The position numbers and the translations under genes are program-made. From Nannochloris sp. 'desiccata' (taxonomy: Eukaryota > Chlorophyta > Trebouxiophyceae > Chlorellales > Chlorellaceae), in contig JAGTXX020000009.1 in the NCBI GenBank assembly GCA_019044685.2, forward strand, positions 372,001-436,000: a DNA stretch of 64,000 nt. Direction: 5' to 3'. A model generated the notes under the pieces. The model saw only the letters and a list, made by a program, of their open reading frames with translations, searched no databases and had not been told where the DNA came from. Shown piece after piece: positions 31,577-43,187 of the stretch. Each line of letters starts with the position of its first letter. The first letter of the stretch is position 1.

Positions 31577-32903
31577 ATGCTCCGATCAACAGATTTGGAG
31601 ACAGGGAGCAATAAAGCCTCGCAGATTAGGCGGCGTAGACGAAGGACGTTCTGGAGATTACCATTGTCTGTAGCTTTTGTACGTTCTTTTTGATTTTCTG
31701 TATAAATTTTATCTTGGTTGGATCACATACAATTTTTGAAATGTTTTTACCCCGTCTTTCACGAGCTCAACGTGCACCTTCCCCAACAATATATGCTACA
31801 GAGTGCACTTCTGACCTTTATATTCTTTGTCACATTGGGCACACGAAAATCCACCACGAATTCCACCAAACCAGCTGCCCGCCCCAAAAAAGCAAACCAA
31901 GGGCAGCCTACCCTCTACACCTACGCTATTAAGGCTGAATTTCCACACGATGCAGGCGCATTTACACAAGGATTAGAATACCATGAAAATTGCGAGCAAA
32001 ACGGTCCTTGCAAACAAGTATTTTTCGAATCTACTGGCCTTCGGGGCAAGTCGACCGTCAGAGAGGTAGAGCTTCTTACGGGCAAAGTTTTACGCAGCAG
32101 ATCACTCCCCAAATCAGATTTCGGCGAAGGTATTACAAAATTAGATGATACACTGTACCAGCTGACGTGGCAGAGTGGGAAAGCGTGGTCATATAAAGCA
32201 GATGACTTTGATAAAACCCCCCGGGAATTCAAGGTAAAGACAGAAAGAAATTTACTTCTTTTTTTATCCTTATTATGTTCACGTTTTGCCTATAAAACCC
32301 TCTATCCTACACATCTAAATATTTATCTCATTGTATACTTATATAAAGAACATCTTTCTATCTCCTTGTTTACAGACTCCATTAAACGACGGGTGGGGCA
32401 TTACCTCCAACAGCACCCACCTCTTTGTTGGCGACTCTTCCGATATTCTCTACGTTTTAGACCCTGGTACCATGCAAATCGTACAGGAATTACAAATTAC
32501 GGACGCGCATACACCTGTGAAATGGGTGAATGAACTAGAATGGGTTGATGGTTTAATTTATGCAAATATTTACACAACTGACTGTGTAGCACAAATTGAC
32601 CCAAACACCGGCACCGTAGTAGGTTGGATGGTCCTAGACGGGCTTAAATCAAAAATGATGGATTCAATTCCAGAGAATCAGCGGCATGTAGGTGATGCGG
32701 ACAGGATGCCAGATGTTTTGAATGGTATTGCATGGGATTCAAAGAACTCGAGGTTGTTTGTGACGGGAAAATTGTGGCCTAAAATGTACCAAATAGAGTC
32801 GAGACCGATGTATTTGGATTCAAAGGCGACAGATGTAGCTGGAATTATGCAGAATGTCAGGGATAGATGTATTATTGATAGTAGGAGGAGCTTGGGATTT
32901 TAG
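31577..32903 (+). CDS. QC: Plant-type glutaminyl-peptide cyclotransferase, membrane-anchored
   Basis: Converts N-terminal glutamine of secreted proteins to pyroglutamate. Exons 31577-31678, 31802-32233, 32376-32903 (all phase 0) give 353 residues. The first intron interrupts a signal anchor: basic RRRRRRTFWRLPLSVAF continues as SALLTFIFFVTLG, so the protein is a type II Golgi/ER membrane protein. The catalytic domain is the five-bladed propeller of the plant/bacterial family: FPHDAGAFTQGLEY, FFESTGLRGKSTVREVE, LNDGWGITSNSTHLFVGDSS, VNELEWVDGLIYANIY and NGIAWDSKNSRLFVTGKLWP. These are the family's conserved blocks in order. Start chosen at the only ATG that provides the anchor. Confidence 0.93.
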
Positions 32904-33483
32904 AAAGAGTCTTTGATGAAGTGGTGACAAGGTTCAAAAATCTAGAAAAGGACGGTGGTGAAAATATTTAACTGTCAGCAAGCTGTCTTTCATTTGTTTC
33001 TCTATGCTTTTCATTGAGTTTAAGCTTAGCTTAGAATGTGTCCCCTGTTACTGTGTTCTCTCTTCCTGGAAAATGAAATTAATAAGCTTAATGTACCGAC
33101 AGCTACACGAGTTTCTTTTCGAGTTTTCAAACAGACAGACTTCGAGCTTTTAAACTTCGGCGAGTCCTATGTGTGTCAATTTTGCCTCGAAGAAGAAGGG
33201 AAGGGACGAATAAGTCAAACTAGAAATCAGTTTATGCCATAACTATATCATAAGATTTTTAAAACCTTGCGAGTTGATTGGCAAGGTATATACTGTTGAA
33301 CTCCTTGCAAGATCGGTTGATCGATCATCTCCTGTTGTCAAACCCGCGCTGACTTTGGGCTTTCATCAGGTATGCATGCTTCATTTAACGCTTGACTCTT
33401 CTATGATGCAGATAAAGAGCCTATGTCTTAATCTTTGAGTCTGCAGGTGGTTGATTTTACCTCTCCTCAACGAGAGAAGATTA
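32904..33483. other. Intergenic region between QC and the RRM protein
   Basis: 580 bases: QC 3' UTR and the promoter of the RNA-binding protein gene. Small open frames on both strands have no coding character. Confidence 0.4.
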
Positions 33484-36217
33484 ATGCTAGGCGGGAGTTC
33501 TGAGACTGAGCGACCTGAAGCATTCAAATCCACAGAGGATCGCTCAAAAGGTATAGAAGTGTCCATACCATAGCCTGAAATAAGTGCAGGCGCGTTCTTG
33601 TCTGTATTGTGACAGTTTCTCATTGATCGCTTTTTCAAATACAATTGCACTTCTGCAGGCGCGCATACTCCCTTTTCCGACCAAAAAACTATGTATTTAA
33701 ACATGCAAGACACTGCGAATGAGCCCCTGATGGCATCCGGTCGCATTTTCCTTGGGGTAAGCCATTAGCAATTTTTGCACCGGACATGGTGCAGTTTTGC
33801 CGCAATCACCTTTATTTCACCTTTTTTTTCTTCTTCTTTTCTCTGCAGCGTCTTCGCGAAGATGTAGACCGCCATGTTCTCGTTGACGTTCTCTCCAAGT
33901 TTGGCAACGTCCTAGACGCTCGAATTGTTGCAGCGACCAAGGATGGCTACAGAAAACGTAAGAGCCATTTTTGTTCAAATCAATCTTTCTTTTTATCTTA
34001 TCTCTTGGGGTTATTTTATTTTACTCTTTCCTTTTTCCTAAAAATCGTCCTATCAATCTCTTTATCTTTGCAGGCTTCGCCTTCTGTGACCTGGAGAGAA
34101 TAGAGTCTGCCACTGCTGCAATCCAGGCGCTCCATGGAAGCACCGACCTCGGAGAGCCCGCCTTGATTGCAACTCACAGCACTGATACCCGGCCTTCTCC
34201 TGCTTGGAACTCTACTGGCCCTGTTAAGTACTATGGCTCATCTACTGCCGCTGTTGCAAATGTTGCCACTTACAACCATCCACATCATTTTACCGGATCG
34301 AAGCCCAGCTCTTTTGGTCTTGCCTGGCAACCGAGTCAACATACAACCATGGTAGTGACAGCCCCGCCTCCTCCTCCCCGTCCTGCCGCTGGCGCCCAAA
34401 ACAACTCGAATATTACTGCCAAGAACACTGCCGCTCTTGAAAGCGCTGCATCATCCTCTTCTTCCTCCTCATCTGGAGGCGTTGCTGCCCCTCAGCATGT
34501 CCCATCCCCTAGCCTTCCTGCAGCCGCCGCTGCCGCCGCTCCCCAGCAGCAAGAACAAGAGTACCCCCACCATCACGGTCGTGTACATGCACCTCCTCAC
34601 ATGATGCAGCACCCTCCTATGCCAATGCCTATGCCCATCGCTGCTGCTGGAGCCGGTCCTGCTATGCCCCACCACATGGTGCATCCAACTCCCGTCGCTT
34701 TTGAAGCTGGTCAACTCACGACGCTCTACGTCCGTGGTTTACCCGTTGAGATGGACGAGATGGGTCTTCTCCACTATTATATGCCCTTTGGAACTGTTGT
34801 CGCAACCAAAATCTTACGTAATTTGGACAGCATGCGCAGCAGGGGTGCGGGTTTTATCGAATTTTTCAGTCGTCATGAATCTGATGCTGCATTGAAGGGG
34901 ACCAATCGTGCTATGGGTCCTGCTGGGAGGGAATTGATGGTGCAGTATGCTCCCAGACAGTTGCATACTAGTCGTGGAACAGCTGCTGCGATGAGTGCTC
35001 CAGTCTGGCCAGTCATGCCTTACCCTGCTGCTTCCGCTGCTGCGGCAATTTCTGCAGCTGCCGTGCCAGTGCCTATTCCCATCGTCGGTGTGCCTCCTCC
35101 TACTACTACACATGGCGCTTCTGGTCACACTACCCATCACCAGGTAGCTCTTGCTATGGGCCACCCTATGCATCTCCAGGCTTATCATGTGCCTTGTAAC
35201 CCGTATCATCACCAGGGGCCTTACCAGCACCCTGCTCATGGAGCTGCACCTGCAGCAGGCTGGCAACAGCATCAGCACGCCTACCCTCATCCTCAACAGC
35301 ATCAGTATTATGCGTACCAGAATTATCAGCATCACCACAACAATGCAATGTTGCAGAGCCAACAGCAGTATGCTCCCACCGCTCTGGCACCCACTGCCTA
35401 CCACCAAAACCACCAACAAAAGAAGCAGCAGCAGCAACGGCAGCAAGTGTCTCACTCTTCTTCCAAGCCTGCTTCTAGCGCTGAATCTGCTGGTTCAGAT
35501 ACCAGCAGCACTGCTGTACGTCGCCCAGGTGACCCTGTCGTGGTTGTCTACGGGAATGGCAATTTGTCAAACCAACAACAACAAGCTCCGATGAACAACA
35601 ACCAGCAGGCAATCGGCAATAACAACGGTAATAACATCAATACCGATAGTGGTGGTCTTGCTGTTCCTCCTGCCCAGTATGCGATGCCCCCCTATCCTAC
35701 AACTAACGTTAATGGAGGCCGTTACCCTCTCCGAAACTTGTCTAATATGAATGGGGGAAGTAGTGGAGGAAGCCACTCTGCTGCTTCTACTCCTGCCAGT
35801 GCTATATCTCTTGGATTGCCTACTCAGAAACATATCAGCAGCAGCGGTGGTGGTGCAGGAGTTACCATTGGGAATGATAATGCTTTCGGCTTGGAGCGTA
35901 CCTCAAGTGAGCCTCTCCCAAGTGCGTTATCTGCGTCAGAGATGCAAGCTATCTGTTCACGTGTTAAATCTGCTGCACGTAATGTTATTCATGCTAATAA
36001 CGCAATGACAGCGAACAAGAAAGTTCATGGACATGGCAGCGGTGGTGGTAATGGTAATGGCACTCCTGATCTGGTGGTAAAGCGTGTTAATAACAACATC
36101 GCTGCATCCTCAAGTGTAAATACCCTCGTTAGCGAAGATAGCTTTGACAGTGTGGCTTCCTGCGGAACCAGTGCTGCTAGTATAGTCCCTACTGCCACTG
36201 GAGTTCGTGGTAACTAA
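33484..36217 (+). CDS. Two-RRM RNA-binding protein with long prion-like low-complexity tails
   Basis: Four exons (33484-33550, 33659-33756, 33849-33957, 34074-36217) give 805 residues; phases 1, 0 and 1 all match. RRM1 is split by two introns: RIFLGRLREDVDRHVLVDVL then RKRFAFCDLERIESATAAI. RRM2 (TTLYVRGLPVEMDEMGLLHY, RGAGFIEFFSRHESDAAL) follows a Ser/Ala/Pro/His-rich linker. The remaining half is dominated by His, Gln, Asn, Ser and Gly (for example HHHNNAMLQSQQQYAP), a composition typical of proteins that form condensates. Cytoplasmic or nuclear post-transcriptional regulator is the likely role. Distantly like ELAV/Mei2-type two-RRM regulators, but I cannot name an orthologue. The 22-codon first exon is inferred. 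Confidence 0.87.
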
Positions 36218-37015
36218 CGCAGCAGGAGTTGGTGGGCAGGTGTATTACAGCGGGCAGGAGGATTCCAGTGTGGAATTTTCAAACTTTTTATTTCGAGTGC
36301 TAGATCATAATATATATCCAAAAGGATCAAATAAATCATTAATAATGATAAATATAAAAGCAAACATGAAGTGCACACTGCTTTTTCTCGAGTGTGTCGG
36401 GTTTCCCCTCCTTTTTTTAATTTTCTATGTACAAAAGTCGTAGTCTTCTATTTTTATCCTAGGCAGGACAGCAGGGGTAGGTATCTTGCCACCAATATCG
36501 TAACGAAGGGAGAACAGATATTTACCAAAGAAACTGATTCCTGATTAGAAAAGCGGTCCTATCAAGAAAAACTAATTGTTGGCTGGTGGTGTTGGTGTTT
36601 CCCGCCATGGTTGCTATACTACTACGATAGTGAAAGACTACGATCCCTTTGTTTTGGGTTTGATATTATAGTAGTCGTCACGTTGCGATGTTTAGAGTAT
36701 AGATATATGTCTTGTGCTCCGCCAGTTTATCCAGGACTGATTATTTCTAAATCTGTTCGGTTTCCATTTTTTTTATTTTTTTTAGAGTTTCCCCGCCCTT
36801 GCTTCCCCTGTCCCTCCGTCTTTCTTATTTTCCCTCTTCAAGCTTTTATTCGTCTTACTCTTTCCTTTTGCTGAGATAAGATAAAAAAAAAGTATCATAC
36901 TTCATCGCATACTAAGAGTTAATATAAAAACTATAACAACAAGTAGCGTAGCGCTGTAAAGACCATTATTATTATATATTTTTTTGAAAAAAACGCAGGC
37001 GTTGAACGTGTTAGT
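36218..37015. other. Convergent 3' flanks
   Basis: 798 bases between two stop codons that face each other. T-rich and A-rich, with several AATAAA-like and TGTAA-like words; holds both 3' UTRs. No gene. Confidence 0.45.
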
Positions 37016-38329
37016 CTACAGATATTGTTTTCTGATTGTTTGTTGAAGTTCACGCAATCGTTCAATAACTTCAGGATTCATTAATGCTGCTGCTTGACTG
37101 GCCATACCACTAGGACCACTACCCATACCCATTCCCATTCCAGAAGTAACACTGTTATTACCTCCGAAACTAACACCACCACCACCACCGCCTTTGGCCC
37201 CGTTGTACATGGTGAGCACATTTTCAATTGTATTCAAAAGCGCGTCAGGTGTAGTGAACAGGAAATCCTCATCAGACGTCGTTATTTGAGGCCCTGGCTG
37301 AAACGATTGCTCCATTAAAGACAAGCGATCAGTTGGAGATTCTACTGCTAATAAAAATTTCAAAATTCGGGCTTCGGGAGGTGCCTGTTGAGCGAAACTC
37401 TCCTTTGCTTTAAAATAAAGATGAGCCATAATATCTTTAACCTCTTCTTGAGTGACGTCCGTTTCTTTAACACCGGCATACGCCTTTGCCATGGTAAGAA
37501 GCAACGCGGGGTCTAGTTTTCCTGAAGATGCTAATTCATCAATTTTTGCTTCGGCCGCCTCCATGGTTTCAGAGGAAAGCAAATCGCTAAACCGTCCCGC
37601 AGCAGAATCAAGCGCCCCTTCATCAGCAAGCACGCGATCATGGGCTTCTACTAATGCAGCTACTTGGGTTCCCAAGGCAGCTAAAGCTTCAGCCTCTCCG
37701 CTCGTTTCTTCTCCAGCTGCAGCAGCGGTGGAAGCTGCCGCCCGGACACGAAGCTCAATGTAGTTGAAAAATTCGCTGGCAAGAGAGTTTCTATGTAATG
37801 CAACCATGGATTCCCATTCTGCAGACGGAGATTCTCTAAACTTAGTTACTAATTTTCCGTAATCCCCCAACTCGTCACTAATAGATTTTAACCTCCGGGC
37901 ATTCCTACGGAGCCTTCGTGCTTCATCCTCTTCATTTTTTTCCAAATGAACTGCTCGCTCTTCCATGCGTATTAAGACGCCTTCAGATAATATAGACCAC
38001 TGTGAACTATGGGCTATAAGTTTTCGCCATTCTTCTGAGGAACGGGACATGAAAACATCAATCAATCTGTCGTAGACTTCTTGATTGCTTTGCTGAGCTT
38101 CAGAACGTAATGACTTTGGTTCATCTTTTCCATTGTCTTTGCTGTTTTCTCTTCCTGAAATGGTCGCTGCAGTCAGCACGGCAATGCGACGAGGAGGGGC
38201 ACCAGAGGCAGCAGAGACCGAGGAAGTCGGCAGCAGACGCAGGAGAGATGGCACTGCTGAAATTGGGGTATTTGGGACTTTCTGGCATATGGGAACTATA
38301 TAAGACGTCTTCATTGGTAGAGTGAACAT
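37016..38329 (-). CDS. Conserved plastid protein with coiled coil (At4g37920-like, tentative)
   Basis: Single exon, 437 residues. A Ser/Arg/Lys-rich presequence of about 60 residues (SLLRLLPTSSVSAASGAPPR) suggests plastid import. The body is mostly helical: VYDRLIDVFMSRSSEEWRKL and a related second copy GKLVTKFRESPSAEWESMVA, an Ala/Glu-rich middle, then VKDIMAHLYFKAKESFAQQ with PPEARILKFLLAVESPTDRL, which is the most family-like block. A Gly/Met-rich spacer (GMGMGMGSGPSGM) precedes a C-terminal helix ending TIRKQYL. I believe this matches a plant chloroplast family of unknown function, but from memory only. No catalytic motif is visible. Confidence 0.78.
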   Translation of the reverse strand: MFTLPMKTSYIVPICQKVPNTPISAVPSLLRLLPTSSVSAASGAPPRRIAVLTAATISGRENSKDNGKDEPKSLRSEAQQSNQEVYDRLIDVFMSRSSEEWRKLIAHSSQWSILSEGVLIRMEERAVHLEKNEEDEARRLRRNARRLKSISDELGDYGKLVTKFRESPSAEWESMVALHRNSLASEFFNYIELRVRAAASTAAAAGEETSGEAEALAALGTQVAALVEAHDRVLADEGALDSAAGRFSDLLSSETMEAAEAKIDELASSGKLDPALLLTMAKAYAGVKETDVTQEEVKDIMAHLYFKAKESFAQQAPPEARILKFLLAVESPTDRLSLMEQSFQPGPQITTSDEDFLFTTPDALLNTIENVLTMYNGAKGGGGGGVSFGGNNSVTSGMGMGMGSGPSGMASQAAALMNPEVIERLRELQQTIRKQYL

Positions 38330-38651
38330 GGCAAAATGCTGTATTTCAATTCTAGGGAACCTGGGCTCGACGAAAATCTTAAAATTTTGAAGAGAACTAT
38401 CAGCAACAAACGTGGTTTAGGAACCTTTTACCGTGCGCCAATATGGATTTTTGGATTTTTCCTATTATTAGCAATCAACAATACGCGTTATTTGCTTGTA
38501 ATTTTTGTCCATCTATTATTCTCTTCTTCCAAAGTTCTGCGAAGCAGGTGCGCGTTCAGCTCAGGAAAACAAGATCCTTTCCTCTCAAGGCTCTCTGCAC
38601 AGATAAAATAGGTGTATATATAGAATAATAATACATTAAAAGGCCGCCAAC
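38330..38651. promoter_or_regulatory. Divergent promoter region, plastid protein / BFR1-like
   Basis: 322 bases between two divergent start codons. The BFR1-like ATG sits in a good context (GCCGCCAACATG). No nameable promoter element. Confidence 0.45.
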
Positions 38652-40651
38652 ATGAGCGAGTCTGGAGATAAACAGTTAGCTGCCGAGGTGATGGCAGATG
38701 AAACTCCTGTAAAGGAGGTAGTTGAAATTCCCAAAGAGAGGATTAAGCGGCCTAGCCGACCTGATGATGCCGCTCACAAGCAGAAAACCGAGGCCCTGCA
38801 GGCAGTCAGTGAGTTTTATTGCGATGGGTCAAGCCCTGAATAGAGTTGATTGCCCACGCGCGGCTTCTAATGAATTGACAACTGCTGATTGTACACAGTT
38901 TAGAAGCTAATCGTATATCCTCTTCTCTGCAGTCAACAAAAATAAGAAGCGTTCGGAGGAGATCAAACAGATTTTGGATGACCGAAAGAGTGGTCGATCT
39001 GCTTCTTCTGAGCAGCAGACACTTAAGAGTAGGCTTGCTGAGCTTCGTGGCGAGTTCCAAAACCTGGTGGTAAGTAGAATTTAATGACTTGGGCCCCTTT
39101 TGCCTTGCAAGTATCTGAATGAAAATTCACTCCAAATCTCTGTCGCACCGACCCACTCCATTCATATATTTCATCATTTTTCTTTAAATTTGCCTCTCAT
39201 TTTTTTTTACTCTATCGCAGAAAGAAAAACAGCAACTTCGTGCTCAGCTGGAAACTGCTAGCAAGGCTCGCGATGCAGTACGCAACTCCCTTAAAGAGCT
39301 CAAGTCCAACATGAAGTACACTACTGTTGAACAAATAGATGAAGCCATTCAGAAATATGAAGAGCGTGTACAGCACTCTTCTCTTTCTCTGAATGAAGAA
39401 AAGAAAATCTTGGATGATATTCGCAAACTTAAGGCTTCTCGCGCAGCAGTTGGAGAGTACAGCAGCAAATTGGAATCACTCGCCCAGGATGATACCACTC
39501 GCAACGGGATTCAAGCAGAAATTAAAGCCCTTGATGAAGGAATCAACAAGGTTCGTGCTGAGGAAGACGTCCTCCGTAAGGAACTTGCAGACCTTCGTGA
39601 AAAAGAGCAAGACAAAAACAGCGACATCCCCGCATTAATCGCTGAACGTGACGAGTGCAGAGAAGTGTGCAAGCAGGCGTACGAAAAAATTAAAGATCTT
39701 CGTGCAGAACACGACGCTGTTTGGCAAGAATTCAAAGCACAAGAGAAGATCTGGCGTGTTCAGAATGAAGAGGAACGTGCTCGTCGTCGTGAAGAGATGG
39801 CTGCTGAACGTGCTGCCAGAGACGCAGCTCGTGCTGCAAGAGCAGCGGAAATGGCACCGGAGCCCTTTGACAAGGAGATCACCATGTGTGAACAGCTGAC
39901 TGCGTATTTGACCCGTTTTATCGCTGCGCAAGCTGGTCCTGTACAGGAGAAAGCCTCCAAATCCTCTGAAGTCGCTCCTTTGGATGGTATGCAGGTCTTT
40001 GCTCGTAAAAAAGACGACCAAGACGATTGGCTGACTGGTGTCGGTGCTGGTAAGAAGGGCAAAGGAAAAGCGAAAAAGGCTACTACAGAGCCTGCTCCAG
40101 TGAAAATGGTCCATTCTTTGGATATGCTTGATGCGTTTGCTACCCTCAGCATCTCTGTGCCTACCTCTGCTGCTGCGGTGACAGAGGCCTTGCCCGTGGT
40201 CGAAGGGAAAAAGGTCGAGTTTTTGAAGAAGAGGGAGGAAGCAAAGGCTGCCAAGGCAAAAGATGGCGAAGCAGGAACTGCTTCCGCTGCTGCCCCTGCT
40301 GAGGGAGACGCTGATGAGGTGGAAGAAGGAGAAATTGTGGAAGCGTCTACGTCGTCTTCTTCTGCCGCTGCTGCTGGTGCCAGTGGCAGCGCCAGCGGTA
40401 ATAAGAAAAAAGGCGGTAACAAGAAGTCTGCTTCTCAAGCCCCTCCTAAACTCGACGATGTCGCATCTTGGCCAACTGTCGGTGGTGGACCTGAGTCTAA
40501 TGGAATCGTCCCCCCTGTTGTAGATGCCTCAAAGCCTTCTGCCGCTGATGTCACCAAGGGCAGCGTCAATGGCGGTGTTGCTGTTGCGTTAAAGTTTTCT
40601 GGTAACGGAGAAGGAAGTATTTCTTTAAACATCTCTCATGATGACGAATAA
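38652..40651 (+). CDS. BFR1-like coiled-coil protein (mRNA/polysome-associated family)
   Basis: Exons 38652-38808, 38933-39069 and 39221-40651 give 574 residues. The exon 1 donor is GTGAGT at 38809, not the nearer GTCAGT at 38805, because only it keeps frame (LQAV-INKNKKRSEEIK). The family block SNMKYTTVEQIDEAIQKYEE (residues about 126-145) with SLSLNEEKKILDDIRKLKAS is diagnostic of BFR1 and related plant proton-pump-interactor-type proteins. Most of the protein is a long charged coiled coil. The C-terminal third is Ala/Ser/Glu-rich and holds a basic GKKGKGKAKKA patch. BFR1 in yeast binds mRNA on ER-bound polysomes; a similar cytoplasmic role is inferred. Confidence 0.9.
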
Positions 40652-41322
40652 CAAGGATCTGTGTGTCTAGTTATCTTATGGCGAGGGATGAGATACCAAG
40701 GGGACTATATTATTTGAGTATGATAGGGAAGAGTAGAGGTGGCAGGAAGGATAACACCAATCAATATTCCTCCTTTCTTTTTAAGAAGTATATTCCCTAA
40801 AACGTACGATGAGTTTTATACTTGTAGTAATTAATCGCTATAGAGACCAGTTTTTTATTATTATAGATTTAATAGAGTTGCTGCAAGGGGAGCTCCATCA
40901 AATTTTGTAGCGCCAGATGTGACAGCGGTCTGCTTTGAAGAGCTGTTTTTTTCTTTTCTTTCGTTTTATTTTCTCTCTTCATCTTCATTTTGTCCTCTTC
41001 TTTTCCCCCTTTAAATGTTTAAGATATTTACAAAACCAAACAAACAGATAGACCACACAGACACGATCGCTCTCGGAGAGTTATAACAAACACAGAGCTT
41101 GGGTTTTATTCACAAAGCGGTAAAAAGGATAGAGAGAGCCACCTGCTGTAAACTGAGCTGATTCTAGCTATGGCGACATGGTACAAAGAAGTTAAAAAAG
41201 CAAAACATAGAATAGACAATGGCGAAAATACACGGTTCCCACGGGACACGTGCTTTGCCTGATTTTTGAGTTTTTATAGTTTTTAATATTCTATTTTATT
41301 TTTCTATTTCCAAAATTGTTTT
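40652..41322. other. Convergent 3' flanks
   Basis: 671 bases between facing stop codons, with long T and A tracts. No coding or RNA gene seen. Confidence 0.45.
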
Positions 41323-42738
41323 TCAAGCCCAGACGAGCATCTTCAATTTTCTACCAGCACTCACATTCTGCTCACTCTCTGAATCTTCTCCTTCTCCTTC
41401 TCCTTCTCCTTCTCCTTCTCCTTCTTCAGCAGCAGGGGAAGTAATAGCACTTACCAATCCAGGATCACAACCGTCCACAACTCCTTGGACCTCGCTCGCT
41501 GCTCTGGCTGCAGGCACGATGATTTCTTGGAAAGTATAAGAATCAACAGCCACTTGATCTTGACCGTAGTCTTCAAATCCATCAGACTCGGCAGACTGTA
41601 AAATAGGATCAAACATCCAATAACTAGCAGCACGCAAAGATTCCCCATTTTCTAAAGATTGTTCCAACTCATCAAAAACTTGTTTGAATGTCTCCCTTCG
41701 GATACTTTCTTCCCCGTCAGCGTCGGGGTCAAAAGGATTGGTAGTATTTTTACCGAATTCTTCTAAATGCAAGGGCATATTCAATTCAGCAGCTGCTCTC
41801 TTGTGTGCATCAATCCAGTCCTCCACAAAGTCATCGTCGCCAGCTACATCCCAATTATCCAACCACAAGTGAGCTACAGCATAGTCAATGCTGGGATTCG
41901 CCGAGTTGCGCTCAAAATCTTGACCAGTCTGCAATGCCCAGTCACCTCCTGGGTTTGCATCTTCAAATTCTGAGCCAGAGCCAAAGAACCCTTCACTTCC
42001 AATAGCAATCAAGTGATTAGGATCTTCGCTCTTTAAGTGATCTGACGTGGTTCTAATCCAACTGTTCATGGTATCAGCACATGAGACGGGGTCATCACAG
42101 TCGGTACTATTCGAAAAGAATCGAGGTTCATTCATCAAATTCCAAGAGAAAATGGTTGCATCATCACGATACGGTTTTCCGTTGACAGTGTTGACACGAT
42201 TCACCATAAAAGTGATATGGTCTAAGAAGGCTTGGATAGCTGTTTCGTCCGAAAAAAAGTTGTCAATTGGGGTACCAGTCCATGAAGCGTAGTTGGCTAA
42301 GGCATCTGGTCCTTGCCACATCCGAGCAAGAACAAGGGTGACCATGATGTTGTACTTGGCAGCCAAATCAAGAGTCTCATCTAAAGCTATTAACGCTTTT
42401 TCATTGTACTCTCCAGCTTCGACTTGTATCGGGAGATCGTCTTCGACGCCAGTAGCAAACACACGGATGACAGTAATGTTATTTTCCGCAGCGGTTTTGA
42501 ACAACCATTCAGTGGCAGTCATGCCATCTATCTCTTCACCAGCGACGCCAGCTTGAGATTCCAGTAATCTCCAAGCGTTTGCACCAACAAAGGCAAAGTC
42601 TCCACAATTTTCATCGACAAAGCGGGTGCCAGAGGTCCTAATGAATGCAGAGGACGGGGAAAGTTGAGAGAGCACAACTACAGTGAAGAGTAACAGCGTT
42701 GCTGTCCCTTTCATGGACAACGAGGTTTTGGAAACCAT
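41323..42738 (-). CDS. Secreted GH5-family glycosidase, endo-beta-mannanase-like
   Basis: Single exon, 471 residues from the ATG at 42738, which places a clean signal peptide first (GTATLLLFTVVVLSQLSPSSA). The next residues FIRTSGTRFVDENCGDFAFVGANAW and TEWLFKTAAENNITVIRVFA are the typical GH5_7 mannanase opening. The acid/base Glu lies in FSWNLMNEPRF (about residue 204), and the nucleophile is expected in LHLEEFGKN (about residue 335). A conserved YAVAHLWLDNW block precedes it. The tail has six Gly-Glu repeats encoded by a hexanucleotide microsatellite and ends in a basic KLKMLVWA. The role is extracellular or wall mannan hydrolysis or remodelling; substrate is inferred from the family. A longer start at 42816 would bury the signal peptide. 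Confidence 0.9.
   Translation of the reverse strand: MVSKTSLSMKGTATLLLFTVVVLSQLSPSSAFIRTSGTRFVDENCGDFAFVGANAWRLLESQAGVAGEEIDGMTATEWLFKTAAENNITVIRVFATGVEDDLPIQVEAGEYNEKALIALDETLDLAAKYNIMVTLVLARMWQGPDALANYASWTGTPIDNFFSDETAIQAFLDHITFMVNRVNTVNGKPYRDDATIFSWNLMNEPRFFSNSTDCDDPVSCADTMNSWIRTTSDHLKSEDPNHLIAIGSEGFFGSGSEFEDANPGGDWALQTGQDFERNSANPSIDYAVAHLWLDNWDVAGDDDFVEDWIDAHKRAAAELNMPLHLEEFGKNTTNPFDPDADGEESIRRETFKQVFDELEQSLENGESLRAASYWMFDPILQSAESDGFEDYGQDQVAVDSYTFQEIIVPAARAASEVQGVVDGCDPGLVSAITSPAAEEGEGEGEGEGEGEDSESEQNVSAGRKLKMLVWA
41385..41425 (-). repeat. Hexanucleotide repeat coding (Gly-Glu)n
   Basis: Tandem CTTCTC units on the plus strand, read as GAGAAG-type units on the coding strand, give GEGEGEGEGEGE near the GH5 C-terminus. 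Length-variable in principle. Confidence 0.9.
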
Positions 42739-43187
42739 GGTGAGAAGCCAAGGTAAGCCACACAAATCTGAAAAGAGGAGGAAGTAAAATCCAGTAGCAG
42801 TGGAATGCAGCGCCAACGAGGCAAAAGGGACCTTGTTAGCGAAAGGACGCGCTTAAAGTAGAATACCCGGTATTTGAGTCTTTAGAACGTTCAATTGTGC
42901 TGTTTTGTAGATAAATAACACGGAATCCAAAGTTTTATACGCGTTCAAAATAGAAGAAAACTTGGACTTCAGCTGTCCCGTAGCTCCGGGGAAGCCAGCT
43001 TGTCTGACTGCCTCTGGGACCATCCAATCATTGTCCACCGATAACACCATGCCATACACAATATCTTTGTGATTGTTAGATTACAAGTATGGTGAATAAA
43101 TAACTAGTTATCAAACAGGTGTAAGTACAATTAATTAGCTTTTTAAAGTCTTGGTCAAGAGATACTTGGTAAACAGTTTGTCAGTTT
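42739..43187. other. Intergenic region between MFS stop and GH5 start
   Basis: 449 bases with the GH5 promoter and the MFS 3' end. A minus-strand frame at 42853-43059 is 68 codons, without recognisable features. Confidence 0.4.

Noticed and set aside
34469..35455. Long minus-strand frames opposite the RRM protein
   Set aside because: Antisense shadows of His/Gln/Ala-rich coding sequence; composition simply mirrors the sense strand.
38805..38810. GTCAGT as donor of the BFR1-like exon 1
   Set aside because: It would put exon 2 out of frame; the GTGAGT four bases further keeps frame and restores the expected coiled coil.
39635..40438. 267-codon minus-strand frame opposite the BFR1-like gene
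   Set aside because: Antisense to a highly charged, Ala-rich coding exon; Ser/Phe-rich product with no domain.
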